DNA of 41,839 nucleotides from Rhodobacteraceae bacterium HLUCCA08 (GCA_001314655.1 LJSF01000040.1:1-41839); one strand, 5' to 3'. Counted from the stretch's first letter, positions 7,722 to 18,272 are shown. Numbers and translations are program-made. The notes: generated by a model from the sequence alone, not told the origin.

Positions 7722-8744
7722 ATGACCGACCCCGACCCGACCCTGCGGCCCGAGCGACAGCCCGCCGATGCCGACCGCGCCCTGCGTCCGCAGGAGCTGG
7801 ACGACTTCATCGGTCAGGCCGAGGCGCGGGCGAACCTTGCGGTCTTCATCGAAAGCGCCCGGCGCCGGGGCGAGGCGATGGACCACACGCTGTTTCACGG
7901 CCCCCCCGGCCTGGGCAAGACGACTCTGGCGCAGATCGTGGCCCGCGAGCTGGGGGTGGGGTTCCGGATGACCTCGGGGCCCGTATTGGCCAAGGCCGGC
8001 GACCTGGCGGCGATCCTGACCAACCTCGAAGCCCGCGACGTGCTGTTCATCGACGAGATCCACCGGCTGAACCCGGCGGTCGAAGAGGTGCTGTATCCGG
8101 CGCTGGAGGATTTCGAGCTGGACCTGGTGATCGGCGAAGGCCCGGCGGCGCGGACCGTGCGGATCGAATTGCAGCCGTTCACGCTGGTCGGCGCCACGAC
8201 CCGGCTGGGGCTGCTGACCACGCCGCTGCGCGACCGGTTCGGGATCCCGACGCGGCTGCAATTCTACACGGTCGACGAGTTGCACAAGATCGTCACCCGC
8301 GGCGCCCGGCTGCTGGGGGCGCCGGCCAGTGACGACGGCGCCCGCGAGATCGCCAAGCGCGCACGCGGCACGCCGCGGATCGCCGGCCGCCTGCTGCGCC
8401 GGGTGGTGGATTTCGCCGTGGTCGAGGGCGACGGGACGGTGGATCGGGCGATCGCCGACCGGGCGCTGACCCGGCTGGGGGTGGATCATCTGGGCCTCGA
8501 CGGCGCCGACCGGCGCTATCTGTCGCTGATCGCCGAAAGCTATGGCGGCGGGCCGGTGGGGATCGAGACCCTGTCGGCCGCGCTGAGCGAAAGCCGCGAC
8601 GCGCTGGAAGAGGTGATCGAACCCTACCTGTTGCAGCAGGGGTTGATCCAGCGCACGCCGCGGGGCCGGATGCTGGCCGCGGCGGCCTGGCGGCACCTGG
8701 GTCTGGACGCGCCGCGCCCCGAGGTGGACCTGTTCGGCGGCTGA
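7722..8744 (+). CDS. ruvB: Holliday junction DNA helicase RuvB
   Basis: 340 residues, the standard RuvB length. Walker A GPPGLGKT is at 60-67, Walker B DEIH at 111-114, the sensor region [18 protein letters not shown] follows, and a C-terminal winged-helix domain ends the protein. RuvB is the AAA+ motor that drives branch migration with RuvA. It is the third gene of ruvCAB. In related genomes I would expect ybgC-tolQ to follow directly; here three other genes intervene. Confidence 0.97.
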   Translation: MTDPDPTLRPERQPADADRALRPQELDDFIGQAEARANLAVFIESARRRGEAMDHTLFHGPPGLGKTTLAQIVARELGVGFRMTSGPVLAKAGDLAAILTNLEARDVLFIDEIHRLNPAVEEVLYPALEDFELDLVIGEGPAARTVRIELQPFTLVGATTRLGLLTTPLRDRFGIPTRLQFYTVDELHKIVTRGARLLGAPASDDGAREIAKRARGTPRIAGRLLRRVVDFAVVEGDGTVDRAIADRALTRLGVDHLGLDGADRRYLSLIAESYGGGPVGIETLSAALSESRDALEEVIEPYLLQQGLIQRTPRGRMLAAAAWRHLGLDAPRPEVDLFGG

Positions 8745-8811
8745 GCCCGGATCGCGTGTTGAACCACGGCCGGTTCTGACGCATTACCGGTGCCGCAACC
8801 TTGGGGGGCAC

Positions 8812-9822
8812 ATGGGTACGTTCGAAAGATACCTGTCGGTCTGGATCGCGGCGGCGATGATCCTGGGGATCGTCATCGGCACCCTCGCCCCGCCGCTGGT
8901 CGAGGCTGTCGCGGCAGCCGAATTCGCCAGCGTCAACCTGGTCGTGGCCGTGCTGATCTGGGCCATGGTCTATCCGATGATGGTGGGCGTCGATCCCGGG
9001 TCGTTGCGCGACGTGGCGCGCCAGCCGCGCGGGATGCTGATCACGCTGGCGGTCAACTGGCTGGTCAAGCCCTTCACCATGGCCGCGCTGGCCGTGCTGT
9101 TCTTCGAGGGGGTCTTTGCCCGCTGGATCGCGCCCGAGGATGCGTCGCAATACATCGCCGGGCTGATCCTGCTGGGGGCGGCGCCCTGCACGGCGATGGT
9201 CTTTGTCTGGTCTCAGCTGACGCGCGGGGACGAGAATTACACCCTCGTGCAGGTCACGGTGAACGACCTGATCATGGTGGTGGCCTTCGCGCCCATCGTC
9301 GCCCTCCTGCTGGGGGTCACGGATATCGCCGTGCCCTGGGAAACGCTGATCCTGTCGGTCCTGCTGTTCATCGCGCTGCCGCTGGTGGCCGGCCTGGCCA
9401 CCCGGCGCCGGCTGGGATCGGAGGCGGCGATCGCGGCCTTTCGGGCGCGGATCAAGCCGTTTTCGATCATCGGCCTGGTCGCCACGGTGGTGATCCTGTT
9501 CGGCCTGCAGGGGCGGGTGATCGTCGAGAAACCGGCGGTCATCATGCTGATCGCCGTGCCGATCCTGGTGCAAAGCTACGGCATCTTCGCGCTGGCCTAT
9601 GCGGCGGCCTTCGCCCTGAAGGTGCCGCACCGCATCGCCGCGCCCTGCGCCCTGATCGGCACGTCCAACTTCTTCGAACTGGCGGTGGCCGTGGCGATCA
9701 GCCTGTTCGGCTTGAATTCGGGGGCGGCGCTGGCGACCGTGGTCGGCGTGCTGGTCGAGGTGCCGGTGATGCTGACGCTGGTGGCCTTTGCCAACCGCAC
9801 CCGGGCGCGCTTTGCCGCATGA
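8812..9822 (+). CDS. ACR3-family arsenite efflux permease
   Basis: 336 residues with about ten membrane helices. It carries ACR3-family hallmarks: [13 protein letters not shown] with the conserved transport cysteine near residue 126, and the second half-repeat [17 protein letters not shown] with the conserved glutamate. ACR3 proteins expel arsenite (and sometimes antimonite) across the inner membrane using the proton gradient. The ATG at 8812 follows a GGGGGG ribosome-binding site. No arsR, arsC or arsH gene is nearby, which is unusual for an arsenic determinant. It is in the same direction as ruvB, 67 bp downstream, and precedes two genes of unrelated appearance. Confidence 0.88.
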   Translation: MGTFERYLSVWIAAAMILGIVIGTLAPPLVEAVAAAEFASVNLVVAVLIWAMVYPMMVGVDPGSLRDVARQPRGMLITLAVNWLVKPFTMAALAVLFFEGVFARWIAPEDASQYIAGLILLGAAPCTAMVFVWSQLTRGDENYTLVQVTVNDLIMVVAFAPIVALLLGVTDIAVPWETLILSVLLFIALPLVAGLATRRRLGSEAAIAAFRARIKPFSIIGLVATVVILFGLQGRVIVEKPAVIMLIAVPILVQSYGIFALAYAAAFALKVPHRIAAPCALIGTSNFFELAVAVAISLFGLNSGAALATVVGVLVEVPVMLTLVAFANRTRARFAA

Positions 9823-9844
9823 CCGTGCCGCGAAAGGAACCGTG

Positions 9845-10471
9845 ATGCCGCTTGCCGCCGACCGGATCGAAACCCTGTTCACCCGCGCAGACGGGACCTA
9901 TCTGTGCGCCCGCTGGGGCCGGCCCCTGGCGCCGGTGGTGTTCGGGGTCGAGGACGAAACCATCGAGGTGGTGCGCGCCGCGCTGGACGCGGTCTGCACT
10001 CTGGCCGGGCTGGAACTGGCCGAGATGGACCCGGAGCTGGGCGCGAACCTGATGATCTTTTTCGTCGGCGCCTGGGACGATTTGCGCGGGGTGCCCAACC
10101 TGGACCGGCTGATCGCGGGGTTCGACGGTCTGCTGGACCGGCTGGAGGCGGCCGACGCGCATCAATACCGCGTCTTCCGGTTCGACGAGGCCGGCGCGAT
10201 CCGGGCCTGTTTCGCCTTTGTCCGGATCGGACCCGACCTGGCCGGCCAGGGCGCCGACGTGATCGCCCTGGGCCAGGCGGTGCAGGCGATGCTGAGCTGG
10301 GGCGAGGGGGCGTTCGACGCGGCCTCTCCGCTGGCACTGGCCGAGGGGCGGACGGTGCTGCGCCCCGAGATTGCGGCGCTGATCGCGGCGGCCTATGATC
10401 CGGTGATGCCGGCGATGGCCGATGACCCGGCCCATGCGTTGCGGCTGGCGGCGCGGATGAGGGCGACGTGA
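9845..10471 (+). CDS. Conserved hypothetical protein, unknown function
   Basis: 208 residues, soluble, with no signal peptide or membrane segment. The composition is acidic with hydrophobic beta-like stretches (LCARWGRPLAPVVFGVEDE, NLMIFFVGAWDDL). I do not recognise a named domain. The absence of obvious catalytic motifs and the compact globular composition suggest a Rhodobacterales-specific conserved protein. ATG 9845 is preceded by AAAGGAA at good spacing; an earlier in-frame codon would give a poorly composed extension. Its stop overlaps the GTG start of the downstream methyltransferase by four bases, so the two are co-translated and may be functionally linked. Confidence 0.7.
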   Translation: MPLAADRIETLFTRADGTYLCARWGRPLAPVVFGVEDETIEVVRAALDAVCTLAGLELAEMDPELGANLMIFFVGAWDDLRGVPNLDRLIAGFDGLLDRLEAADAHQYRVFRFDEAGAIRACFAFVRIGPDLAGQGADVIALGQAVQAMLSWGEGAFDAASPLALAEGRTVLRPEIAALIAAAYDPVMPAMADDPAHALRLAARMRAT

Positions 10472-11088
10472 GCGACCAGAAGCATTGGAACAAGGTTTAC
10501 GGCGCGCGTGAAGAAGCGGCGCTGACATGGTTTCAGGACCGGCCCGAGCCATCTCTGTCTCTGGTCCGGACCCATGCCCCGACGGGGTTGCCGATCGTGG
10601 ATGTGGGCGGCGGCGCGTCGCGGCTGGTCGACCACCTTTCGGCGGACGGACGTGACGTAACGGTGCTGGATCTTTCGGGCGAAGCCTTGCAGGTCAGTCG
10701 CGACCGGTTGGACGACCCGGATGCCGTAACCTGGGTCACGGGCGATGTGACCGCCTGGCAGCCGGACCGGGCCTATGGGCTTTGGCATGATCGGGCGGTA
10801 TTCCACTTTCTGACGGATGGCGCGCAACGCGCCGGGTATTTCGCCACCCTGGACGCGGCTTTGGCGCCGCAGGGCGTGGCCGTGATCATGACCTTTGCCC
10901 TGGATGGGCCCGAGACCTGTTCGAACCTGCCGGTCATCCGCTATTCCCCCGACAGCCTGATCGCCGAGGCCGAACGACAGCGCCCCGGCGCGTTCCGCCT
11001 GATCGGCGACGACCGCTTCGTTCATGAGACCCCGAAGGGCAATGAACAGCCCTTCCAGATCAGCATCCTGGCACGGACGGCCCGCTGA
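10468..11088 (+). CDS. Class I SAM-dependent methyltransferase
   Basis: 206 residues. The SAM-binding motif I IVDVGGGAS is at about 43-51, motif post-I VTVLDLS at 64-70, and the motif II/III region VTGDVTAWQPDRAYGLWHD around 89-107. The N-terminus DQKHWNKVYG is typical of small UbiE/TPMT-like methyltransferases. The substrate is unknown. The GTG start at 10468 overlaps the upstream stop by four bases, and its own TGA overlaps the ybgC ATG by one base, so it is translationally coupled to both. GC content appears slightly lower in its first third than in the neighbours. Confidence 0.85.
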   Translation: MSDQKHWNKVYGAREEAALTWFQDRPEPSLSLVRTHAPTGLPIVDVGGGASRLVDHLSADGRDVTVLDLSGEALQVSRDRLDDPDAVTWVTGDVTAWQPDRAYGLWHDRAVFHFLTDGAQRAGYFATLDAALAPQGVAVIMTFALDGPETCSNLPVIRYSPDSLIAEAERQRPGAFRLIGDDRFVHETPKGNEQPFQISILARTAR

Positions 11089-11474
11089 TGCATCGGTTCA
11101 CCTGCCGCGTCTATTACGAGGATACCGACCTTGCGGGCATCGTCTATTATGCCAATTACCTGCGCTTCATCGAACGGGCCCGCAGCGAATGGGTGCGAGA
11201 GCTCGGGATCGACCAGGTGGCGCTCAAGGCCGAACAGGGTGTCGTCTTTGCCGTGCGCAGGGTCGAGGCCGATTATCTGGCGCCGGCGCGTTTCGACGAC
11301 CTTCTGGAGGTCCTGACCGGGATCGAGAGCCGCTCGGCCGCGCGGCTGGTGCTGCGCCAGGAGGTTCTGCGCGACGGCACGCGGCTGTTTTGCGCCCTTG
11401 TGACCCTGGTCGTGCTGGGCCCGGACGGGGCGCCGCGGCGGCTTCCAGCGGCTTTTCGCCGAAATCCGGACTGA
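11088..11474 (+). CDS. ybgC: Tol-Pal-associated acyl-CoA thioesterase YbgC
   Basis: 128 residues, a hot-dog fold thioesterase. The signature VYYEDTDLAGIVYYANY (about 8-24) contains the catalytic aspartate (D14, equivalent to D18 of E. coli YbgC). YbgC hydrolyses acyl-CoA or acyl-ACP and is a standard first gene of tol-pal clusters. The protein ends at residue 128 with the basic tail LPAAFRRNPD. It starts inside the stop codon of the methyltransferase gene and is followed after 114 bp by tolQ, the gap probably containing the tol promoter. Confidence 0.93.
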   Translation: MHRFTCRVYYEDTDLAGIVYYANYLRFIERARSEWVRELGIDQVALKAEQGVVFAVRRVEADYLAPARFDDLLEVLTGIESRSAARLVLRQEVLRDGTRLFCALVTLVVLGPDGAPRRLPAAFRRNPD

Positions 11475-11588
11475 CCGCGCCAAGATTACGCGGCCGTGAT
11501 GCGTCAAACCTTGGCTTTCCCCTTCGAAACGGGGTAAGTGTGGCGCAAATATGGCGCCAAACGCGCCGCAACGAGAACGAGCAGGCAG

Positions 11589-12263
<675 letters not shown>

Positions 12264-12264
12264 C

Positions 12265-12744
12265 ATGGGCGCGGGCGTCATGAAATCGGGCGGCGGCGGC
12301 GGCGGGCGCCGGCAACGACGGCGCGCCCGGCGCAGCCAGCCGATGTCCGAGATCAACGTGACGCCCTTCGTCGACGTGATGCTGGTGCTGCTGATCATCT
12401 TCATGGTGGCGGCCCCCCTGCTGACCGTGGGCGTGCCGGTCGACCTGCCCGACACCGCGGCCAATGCCCTGCCCACCGATGACGAAGAGCCGCTGACGGT
12501 GACCCTGACCGCCGATGGCGCGGTGATGATCCAGGAGACCGAGGTGCCGATGGCCGAACTGGTCGCCCGGCTGCGCGGGGTTTCCGCCGAACGCGACAGC
12601 GACCGGATCTTTCTGCGCGCGGATGGCGGCAACCCCTGGGACGAGGTGGCCCGGGTGATGGGTGCGCTCAATGCCGCGGGTTTCGACAATATCGGACTGG
12701 TCACGGATGTCGGCGGCCCGACCCTTGACGGGTCGGACGGATAG
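12265..12744 (+). CDS. tolR: Tol-Pal system protein TolR
   Basis: 159 residues. A Gly/Arg-rich cytoplasmic N-terminus (1-25) precedes SEINVTPFVDVMLVLLIIF (about 28-46), the single membrane helix with the essential proton-carrying aspartate (D37). A periplasmic ExbD/TolR domain follows. It works with TolQ as the ion-driven motor of the Tol-Pal system. Spacing to tolQ is one base; tolA follows after 12 bases with a GGGGG ribosome-binding site between. Confidence 0.95.
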   Translation: MGAGVMKSGGGGGGRRQRRRARRSQPMSEINVTPFVDVMLVLLIIFMVAAPLLTVGVPVDLPDTAANALPTDDEEPLTVTLTADGAVMIQETEVPMAELVARLRGVSAERDSDRIFLRADGGNPWDEVARVMGALNAAGFDNIGLVTDVGGPTLDGSDG

Positions 12745-12756
12745 GGGGCGTCCCCG

Positions 12757-13938
12757 ATGTCGATCGGCGGATATGTCTCGGGAACCGGCCACGCGCTGTT
12801 CGTGCTGTGGCTGATCGCCGGTTGGGGCCTCGAGTCCGAGCCGTTGCCCTTCGAATTCACCGAAATCAGCGTGATCAGCGCCGAGGACTTCGCCGCGCTG
12901 TCGGGCGGCGGGCAGCCCGATCTGCCCCCTTCGGACCCGCCGGCCCCGGTCGCGCCCCTCCCCTTCTTCTTGGTTCCAAATACCCCCGCCGGAGGCTCCC
13001 CGCCGGTGCCCACCGAGGCGCCGCAGGCGACGCCGCCGCCCGAGGCCGAGACCCCGCCCCAGCCGGTCGCCCCGACACCGCCCCCGGCCGAGGTCGTGCC
13101 CGAGGCGCCGCCCGCGCCCGAGCCGCCCGCGCCCTTCGTGCCGCCGCCGCCCGATCCCAGCCTGCAGACCAGCCCGCGCCCGATGCCGCGCCCGGCGCCG
13201 CGCGTCGCCCCCGAGGTGGTGGCCCCGCCGCCGCCCGATGCCCAGCTTGACGAAGAGACGCAGGAGGCCACCCAGGAGGCCGAGACGCCCGACGTCCCGG
13301 CCGAGGCGCAGGAGGAGGTCGAGGACACGACCGCCCCCGAAGAGGCGACCGACCGGATCGTGACCGAGGCGGATATCCCGGCCTCGGCCCCCGAAACCTC
13401 GATCCGGCCGCCGGTCCGGCCCAGCCGCCCGGCACCGCAGACCGGCACCGATGACGCCCCGACCGACACCGCCGCGGCCGAGCCGGAGCCGGATGACGCC
13501 CCGGATGGCGCCCCGGACGACGCGCTGGGTGACGTGCTGGACGATGTGGTCGGCGATATCGCCGACGCCGATGCGGCCAGCGCGCAACCCCCCCGGCAGG
13601 GTCTGGCGGGCGGCACGCTGTCGGCCTCGGTGCTGGACGGGTTCAAGGGCCAGATCCGCGAATGCTGGAGCCTGGGCAGCGTGTCGACCACGGTCCTGGC
13701 GACCCGGGTGACGGTGGCGTTTTCGCTGACCGAAGCCGGGATGGTGGACACCAGTTCGATCCGGATGATCGAATTCGAGGGCGGCAGCCAGGCCGATGCG
13801 GACATCGCCTATCGCGCCGCGCGGTCGGCCCTTGTGCGGTGCCAGTCCTACGGCAGCCGGTCGGGCTATGACCTGCCGGGGGATCAATACGACCTGTGGC
13901 GCAACGTGGAGATCGTCTTTGACCCGTCGACCATGTGA
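12757..13938 (+). CDS. tolA: TolA-like periplasm-spanning protein
   Basis: 393 residues. A short N-terminal membrane anchor (about 7-30, [17 protein letters not shown]) is followed by a long Pro/Ala/Glu-rich periplasmic region (about 55-290) and a C-terminal TolA/TonB-like domain (about 290-393) with two cysteines (IRECWS and VRCQSY) that may form a disulfide. TolA is the transducer that reaches from TolQR to TolB-Pal and the outer membrane. Its identity rests mainly on gene order and architecture, because TolA is poorly conserved in alphaproteobacteria. Oddity: residues 70-81 ([12 protein letters not shown]) are encoded by a reverse-oriented block resembling the GC-rich intergenic repeat family (12963-12999). 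Confidence 0.88.
   Translation: MSIGGYVSGTGHALFVLWLIAGWGLESEPLPFEFTEISVISAEDFAALSGGGQPDLPPSDPPAPVAPLPFFLVPNTPAGGSPPVPTEAPQATPPPEAETPPQPVAPTPPPAEVVPEAPPAPEPPAPFVPPPPDPSLQTSPRPMPRPAPRVAPEVVAPPPPDAQLDEETQEATQEAETPDVPAEAQEEVEDTTAPEEATDRIVTEADIPASAPETSIRPPVRPSRPAPQTGTDDAPTDTAAAEPEPDDAPDGAPDDALGDVLDDVVGDIADADAASAQPPRQGLAGGTLSASVLDGFKGQIRECWSLGSVSTTVLATRVTVAFSLTEAGMVDTSSIRMIEFEGGSQADADIAYRAARSALVRCQSYGSRSGYDLPGDQYDLWRNVEIVFDPSTM
12963..12999 (-). repeat. Dispersed intergenic-type repeat inside tolA, copy C
   Basis: Read on the minus strand this block begins GAGCCTCCGGCGGGGGTA, continues with TTTGG, and ends in a purine-rich AAGAAGAAG tail. The order matches copy B at 22812-22851 (GCCTCCGGCGGGAGTTTTT then purine-rich) and the second half of copy A. 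Here it lies within an open tolA frame without shifting it. Confidence 0.6.
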
Positions 13939-14153
13939 CAGCGCCGCCCTGGCCCGGCGCGCGATCCGGCGCCGCCGGGGTGTCCCGCCCGCCGGCGCCC
14001 CGTCGCGCGATCTCGCGCCGACCGCCGACCCCACGAGGATGTGATGGATGGGCCACGGTTTTCCCCCCTGCAGGCAGGGTTTTGCCAAGGCACAATGGCA
14101 CAAAGCGTGCAGGCGTTGCATTTGCCGCGCCATGCCCGGAACATGAGGACGAC

Positions 14154-15479
14154 ATGATGCTGCGTTTCCTGATCCTTCTGGCCGCCCTGGCCCTGGGCGG
14201 CGCGCTGGCGCCACAGGCCCGCGCGCAGGAACCCCTGCGCCTGGTGCTGGACAACCCGGTGCTGGAACCCTTGCCCTTCGCGGTGCCGACCTTCATCGTC
14301 GAAACCGCCGGAGCCGAAACGCTGGCCGCCGATATCGCCCGGGTGGTGGCCGAGGACCTGACCGGCACCGGCCTGTTCCGGCAGATCCCGCAATCGTCCT
14401 TCATCTCGACCCCGGCGACGTTCTCCGACCCGGTGGCCTTCGCCGATTGGCGGGCGATCAACGCCCAGGCGCTGGTTGTCGGCGCGGTGACCCAGGAGGG
14501 CGGCCAGGTGGCGGTCAAGTTCCGGGTCTATGACGTCTTCTCGGGGCAGGAAATGGGCCAGGGGATGCAATTCGCCGGCAGCGCCGATGGCTGGCGACGC
14601 ATGGCCCACAAGGTCGCCGACGAGGTCTATAGCCGGATCACCGGCGAAACCGGCTATTTCGACAGCCGCGTCGTCTTTGTCGCCGAAACCGGCCCCAAGG
14701 ACGACCGGGCCAAGCGGCTGGCGATCATGGATTACGACGGCGCCAACGTCCAATACCTGACCGACAGTGGTGCGATCGTGCTGGCGCCGCGGTTTTCGCC
14801 CCAGGGCGACCGGGTGCTCTATACCAGCTACGAGACCGGCTTTCCCCGGATCAACGTGCTCGAGGTCGGCAGTCTGGCGCGCCAGCAACTGGGCACGGCG
14901 CCCGGCAACATGGCGTTTTCCCCGCGCTTTTCCCGCGACGGGCAGCAGGTGATCTATTCGCTGTCCACGGATGGCAACACCGATATCTGGCGCACCGACC
15001 TGGCCACCGGGCAGCATGCCCAGCTGACCCGCGCGCCGTCGATCGAAACCGCGCCCAGCTTTTCGCCCGATGGCAGCCGGATCGTTTTCGAAAGCGACCG
15101 GTCGGGCACGCCGCAGCTTTACATCATGAGCGCGGACGGCGGAGAGCCGCGCCGGATCAGCTCCGGCGACGGCCGCTACGGCACGCCGGTCTGGTCGCCG
15201 CGGGGCGATTACATCGCCTTCACCAAGCAGCTGGGCGGGCGGTTCCATATCGGCGTGATGCGCACCGACGGCTCGGCCGAGCGGCTGCTGACCGCCTCGC
15301 GGCTGGACGAAGGGCCGACCTGGGCGCCCAATGGCCGGGTGATCATGTTCTTCCGCGAGACCGAGGGCGAACAGGGCACCGCCAGTCTTTACAGCGTCGA
15401 TATCCTGCGCGGCACGCTGCGCCGGGTGCCGACGCCGTCGGGGGCGTCGGACCCGTCCTGGGGCCCGCTTCTGCGCTGA
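14154..15479 (+). CDS. tolB: Tol-Pal system periplasmic beta-propeller TolB
   Basis: 441 residues. A Sec signal peptide (1-24, cleavage after ARA) is followed by the TolB N-terminal domain (about 25-165) and a C-terminal six-bladed beta-propeller with repeated 'RFSPDG'-like blades ([64 protein letters not shown]). TolB docks on Pal and TolA in the periplasm. Two consecutive ATG codons occur; GAGGA lies four bases before the first and seven before the second (14157), so the second may be used. It is separated from tolA by about 215 bp, which may contain a separate promoter. Confidence 0.95.
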   Translation: MMLRFLILLAALALGGALAPQARAQEPLRLVLDNPVLEPLPFAVPTFIVETAGAETLAADIARVVAEDLTGTGLFRQIPQSSFISTPATFSDPVAFADWRAINAQALVVGAVTQEGGQVAVKFRVYDVFSGQEMGQGMQFAGSADGWRRMAHKVADEVYSRITGETGYFDSRVVFVAETGPKDDRAKRLAIMDYDGANVQYLTDSGAIVLAPRFSPQGDRVLYTSYETGFPRINVLEVGSLARQQLGTAPGNMAFSPRFSRDGQQVIYSLSTDGNTDIWRTDLATGQHAQLTRAPSIETAPSFSPDGSRIVFESDRSGTPQLYIMSADGGEPRRISSGDGRYGTPVWSPRGDYIAFTKQLGGRFHIGVMRTDGSAERLLTASRLDEGPTWAPNGRVIMFFRETEGEQGTASLYSVDILRGTLRRVPTPSGASDPSWGPLLR

Positions 15480-15558
15480 TTTGATTTTCCAGCCCGACCC
15501 GGCCCGTGATAGGGTCACCGCAACGGGCATGACACGAACAAGGATACAGGATCAGACC

Positions 15559-16086
15559 ATGAACATGATGACCAAAGCGGCGCTGCTGATCGCCGGGCTC
15601 GGACTTGCCGCCTGCACCAACCCGGGCCGTTTCGATGACGCCAATGGCGTCGACGTCAACGGCGACGGGGCGAATGCCGGGATCGATTCGACCACGCTCG
15701 ACCCGGCGGGCGATCCGCGCAGCCCGGCCTATTTCAACCAGACCGTCGGTAACCGGGTGCTGTTCGCCGTCGACCAGTCGACCCTGACGGACGAGGCGAT
15801 GCAGGTGCTGGACGGCCAGGCCCAATGGCTGCAGACCAATGCCGATTACATCGCGGTGATCGAGGGGCATGCGGACGAACAGGGCACCCGCGAATACAAC
15901 ATCGCCCTGGGCGAACGCCGCGCCAACGCGGTGCGGCAATACCTGGTGTCCCAGGGCGTGCCCGCCGGCCGTCTGCAGACCGTCAGCTACGGCAAGGAAC
16001 GACCGATCGCCACCTGTTCCAACGAAAGCTGCTATGCGCAGAACCGTCGGGCGGTCACCATCATCTCGCTGGGCGTGACGGGCTGA
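15559..16086 (+). CDS. pal: Peptidoglycan-associated lipoprotein Pal
   Basis: 175 residues. The signal peptide ends in the lipobox LAAC with Cys19 as the lipidation site. After a Gly/Asp-rich linker, an OmpA-like peptidoglycan-binding domain follows, with GHADEQGTREYNIALGERRA as the diaminopimelate-binding core. Two cysteines near the C-terminus (ATCSNESCY) are typical of alphaproteobacterial Pal. It anchors the outer membrane to the cell wall and binds TolB. The gene lies 79 bp after tolB and directly before cpoB. Confidence 0.96.
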   Translation: MNMMTKAALLIAGLGLAACTNPGRFDDANGVDVNGDGANAGIDSTTLDPAGDPRSPAYFNQTVGNRVLFAVDQSTLTDEAMQVLDGQAQWLQTNADYIAVIEGHADEQGTREYNIALGERRANAVRQYLVSQGVPAGRLQTVSYGKERPIATCSNESCYAQNRRAVTIISLGVTG

Positions 16087-16097
16087 GGCACGGGGCG

Positions 16098-16910
16098 ATG
16101 ATCCGCGCGCTTGCCATCGTTCTGGGCCTGGCCCTGCCCGCCGGCGGGGCCCTGGCCCAGGATGCCCAGACGCTGGCCGATATCCGGGCCGAGCTGGCGC
16201 TGCTCTATTCCGAGGTCGACAGCCTGCGCGCGCAGTTGCGGACGACCGGCGATGCGGCCGGTGTCGCGGGCACCAACCCGCTGGAGCGGCTCGACAATAT
16301 CGAGAGCGAGCTGGTCCGCCTGACCGCCAAGACCGAAGAGCTGGAATTCCGCATCGACCGGGTGATCCGTGACGGCACCAACCGGGTCGGCGACCTGGAA
16401 TTCCGCCTGTGCGAACTGGAAGAGGGCTGCGATATCGGCCAGCTGGGCCAGACCCCGTCGCTGGGCGGGGTCGATGTCGAACCGGCGCCGACGCCGAGTG
16501 TCGAACCCTCGACCGGACCGGCCCTGGCGCTGGGCGAGCAGCGCGATTTCGACGCCGCCCTGGCGATGATGGACGAAGGCCGCTTCACCGAGGCCGCGGC
16601 GGCCTTTCTGACCCATACCGAGACCTATCCGGGCGGGCCGCTGTCGGCGCGCGCCCATCTGATGCGCGGCATGGCGCATGAACAGGCCGGCGAGATGACC
16701 AACGCCGCCCGCGCCTTTCTGGACAGCTTTTCCGGCGATCCCGAAGGCTCTGTCGCGGCCGAGGCGCTGACCCGGCTGGGCCGGTCTCTGGGCGCCATCG
16801 GGCAGCTCAACGAGGCCTGCGTGACGCTGGGCGAGGTCGCGGTGCGGTTCCCGGGGTCCGACCAGGTGCTCGAGGCGCAATCGGCGATGCGCAACCTGGG
16901 ATGCAGCTAG
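16098..16910 (+). CDS. cpoB: Cell division coordinator CpoB (YbgF)
   Basis: 270 residues. A signal peptide (1-20, cleavage after ALA) precedes an N-terminal coiled-coil region (about 21-110, with LERLDNIESELVRLTAKTE). A linker is followed by TPR repeats (about 150-268), including FDAALAMMDEGRFTEAAAAF and a 'YPGGPLSARAHLMRG' segment. CpoB is periplasmic, binds TolA and adjusts peptidoglycan synthesis to outer-membrane constriction. It is the usual last gene of tol-pal. Its 3' end overlaps the proposed tilS start by 10 bases. Confidence 0.93.
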   Translation: MIRALAIVLGLALPAGGALAQDAQTLADIRAELALLYSEVDSLRAQLRTTGDAAGVAGTNPLERLDNIESELVRLTAKTEELEFRIDRVIRDGTNRVGDLEFRLCELEEGCDIGQLGQTPSLGGVDVEPAPTPSVEPSTGPALALGEQRDFDAALAMMDEGRFTEAAAAFLTHTETYPGGPLSARAHLMRGMAHEQAGEMTNAARAFLDSFSGDPEGSVAAEALTRLGRSLGAIGQLNEACVTLGEVAVRFPGSDQVLEAQSAMRNLGCS

Positions 16911-18175
16911 GCCAGGACTGGCTGGCCCGGCAGCATCCCGACGACGCGATGCTGCTGCATTGCATCGACACCGCCTTTCTGTTGCACCCGCCGACGCGGA
17001 TCGGCATCGCCGTGTCCGGCGGGGGCGATTCCGTCGCCCTGCTGCACCTGTTTCATCGCTGGACGCAGGTTTCGGGCGTGCCGATCGAAGCGGTCACGGT
17101 CGATCACGGGTTGCGCGACGCGGCGGTGGAGGAGGCGGCCTGGGTCGCCGATTTGTGCGCCCGGCTGGGCGTTGCCCACACCACCCTGAGATGGAATGAG
17201 GCGCCCCGGGGCAATGTCATGGCCGCCGCGCGCGCGGCCCGCTACCGGCTGATCGCCGATTGGGCGGGCGCGCGGGGGATCGGCGGGGTGGCCTTGGGCC
17301 ATACGGCCGACGACATCGCCGAGACCTTCCTGATGCGGCTGTCGCGCAAGGCGGGGCTGGATGGGTTGGCGGCGATGGAGGCGCGGTTCGAGAGGCACGA
17401 CGTGCAATGGACACGGCCGCTCTGGCAGCAAGGCCGTGCGGACCTGCGCACCTATCTGGACCGGCAGGGGCAGGATTGGCTGGAGGATCCGACCAATGCC
17501 GATCCGGGCTACGACCGGACCCGGGCGCGAGAGGTTCTCGCTGCGCTCGGCCCTCTCGGGATCGATGCCGCGGGGCTGACGGGCACGGCTCATGCGCTGT
17601 TCATGGCGCGCTCGGCGCTGGAGCATTATACCCATCAAGAGGCCAGGACCCATGTCACCGAGGATCGCGGCGATCTGCTGATCCGGCGCCACGCCGCCCC
17701 GCCATTCCCGCCAGAGATCGAGCGGCGGCTGCTCCGCAAGGCGCTGCACTGGGTCGGCGGCGGGGCCTATCCGCCGCGGGAAAGCGCGCTGATCAACCTG
17801 GAGGCCGCGCTGGCGCTGCACGGCCCGCGCCACACCGCCGCCGGCTGTCTGGTGAGCGAAGAGGCCGGCCCGGTCTGGCGGATTTCGCGCGAACCGGCGG
17901 CGGTGGCGGGGCTGGCCTGCCCGACGACGCAGGTCTGGGACGGCCGCTGGCGGCTTGACGGCCCGCATGCGCCGGGTCTGGAAATCCGCGCGCTGGGCAC
18001 GGCGCTGAGCGACATCGACGGCTGGCGCGACACCGGCCTGCCGCGCCGGTCGCTGCTGGCCTCGCCTTCGGTCTGGGACGGCGAGACGCTGATCTCGGCG
18101 CCGCTGGCCGGGTGGGAAAACGGCTGGCGCGCGCGGATTGTCACGTCTTTCGGGACATTCCTTGTTTCTCATTGA
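16901..18175 (+). CDS. tilS: tRNA(Ile)-lysidine synthase TilS
   Basis: 424 residues. The ATP-pyrophosphatase motif SGGGDS is at 39-44 within [16 protein letters not shown]. Downstream features of TilS include [12 protein letters not shown], the [24 protein letters not shown] segment, and [18 protein letters not shown]. TilS changes C34 of tRNA-Ile(CAU) to lysidine, allowing AUA decoding. The ATG at 16901 overlaps the end of cpoB; the ATG at 16946-16948 is a possible shorter start. In Rhodobacterales tilS typically lies between cpoB and ftsH, as here. Confidence 0.93.
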   Translation: MQLGQDWLARQHPDDAMLLHCIDTAFLLHPPTRIGIAVSGGGDSVALLHLFHRWTQVSGVPIEAVTVDHGLRDAAVEEAAWVADLCARLGVAHTTLRWNEAPRGNVMAAARAARYRLIADWAGARGIGGVALGHTADDIAETFLMRLSRKAGLDGLAAMEARFERHDVQWTRPLWQQGRADLRTYLDRQGQDWLEDPTNADPGYDRTRAREVLAALGPLGIDAAGLTGTAHALFMARSALEHYTHQEARTHVTEDRGDLLIRRHAAPPFPPEIERRLLRKALHWVGGGAYPPRESALINLEAALALHGPRHTAAGCLVSEEAGPVWRISREPAAVAGLACPTTQVWDGRWRLDGPHAPGLEIRALGTALSDIDGWRDTGLPRRSLLASPSVWDGETLISAPLAGWENGWRARIVTSFGTFLVSH

Positions 18176-18199
18176 AGATCGGGCGCCTTTGCCTATTTT
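18172..18199 (+). promoter_or_regulatory. Candidate promoter of ftsH
   Basis: TTGAAG (18172-18177) and TATTTT (18194-18199), 16 bp apart, match the sigma-70 hexamers at four of six positions each. They overlap the tilS stop and would give a leader of roughly 65 bases before the ftsH TTG. This would allow ftsH expression independent of the tol-tilS transcript. Confidence 0.4.
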
Positions 18200-18272
18200 A
18201 GTGCAAAGCCCTGACGCGGCCCGATCCGGGTCGCCCAACGGGTGTTCAACCGGACCATTCGGAGGTCATCCC

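Noticed and set aside
10468-11088. Methyltransferase as ArsM (arsenite methylase) because acr3 is nearby
   Set aside because: It is 206 residues and lacks the conserved cysteine set of ArsM; it is a generic small methyltransferase.
13939-14153. A possible small gene between tolA and tolB
   Set aside because: Only Arg/Pro-rich frames with no start context; more likely leader or promoter sequence for tolB.
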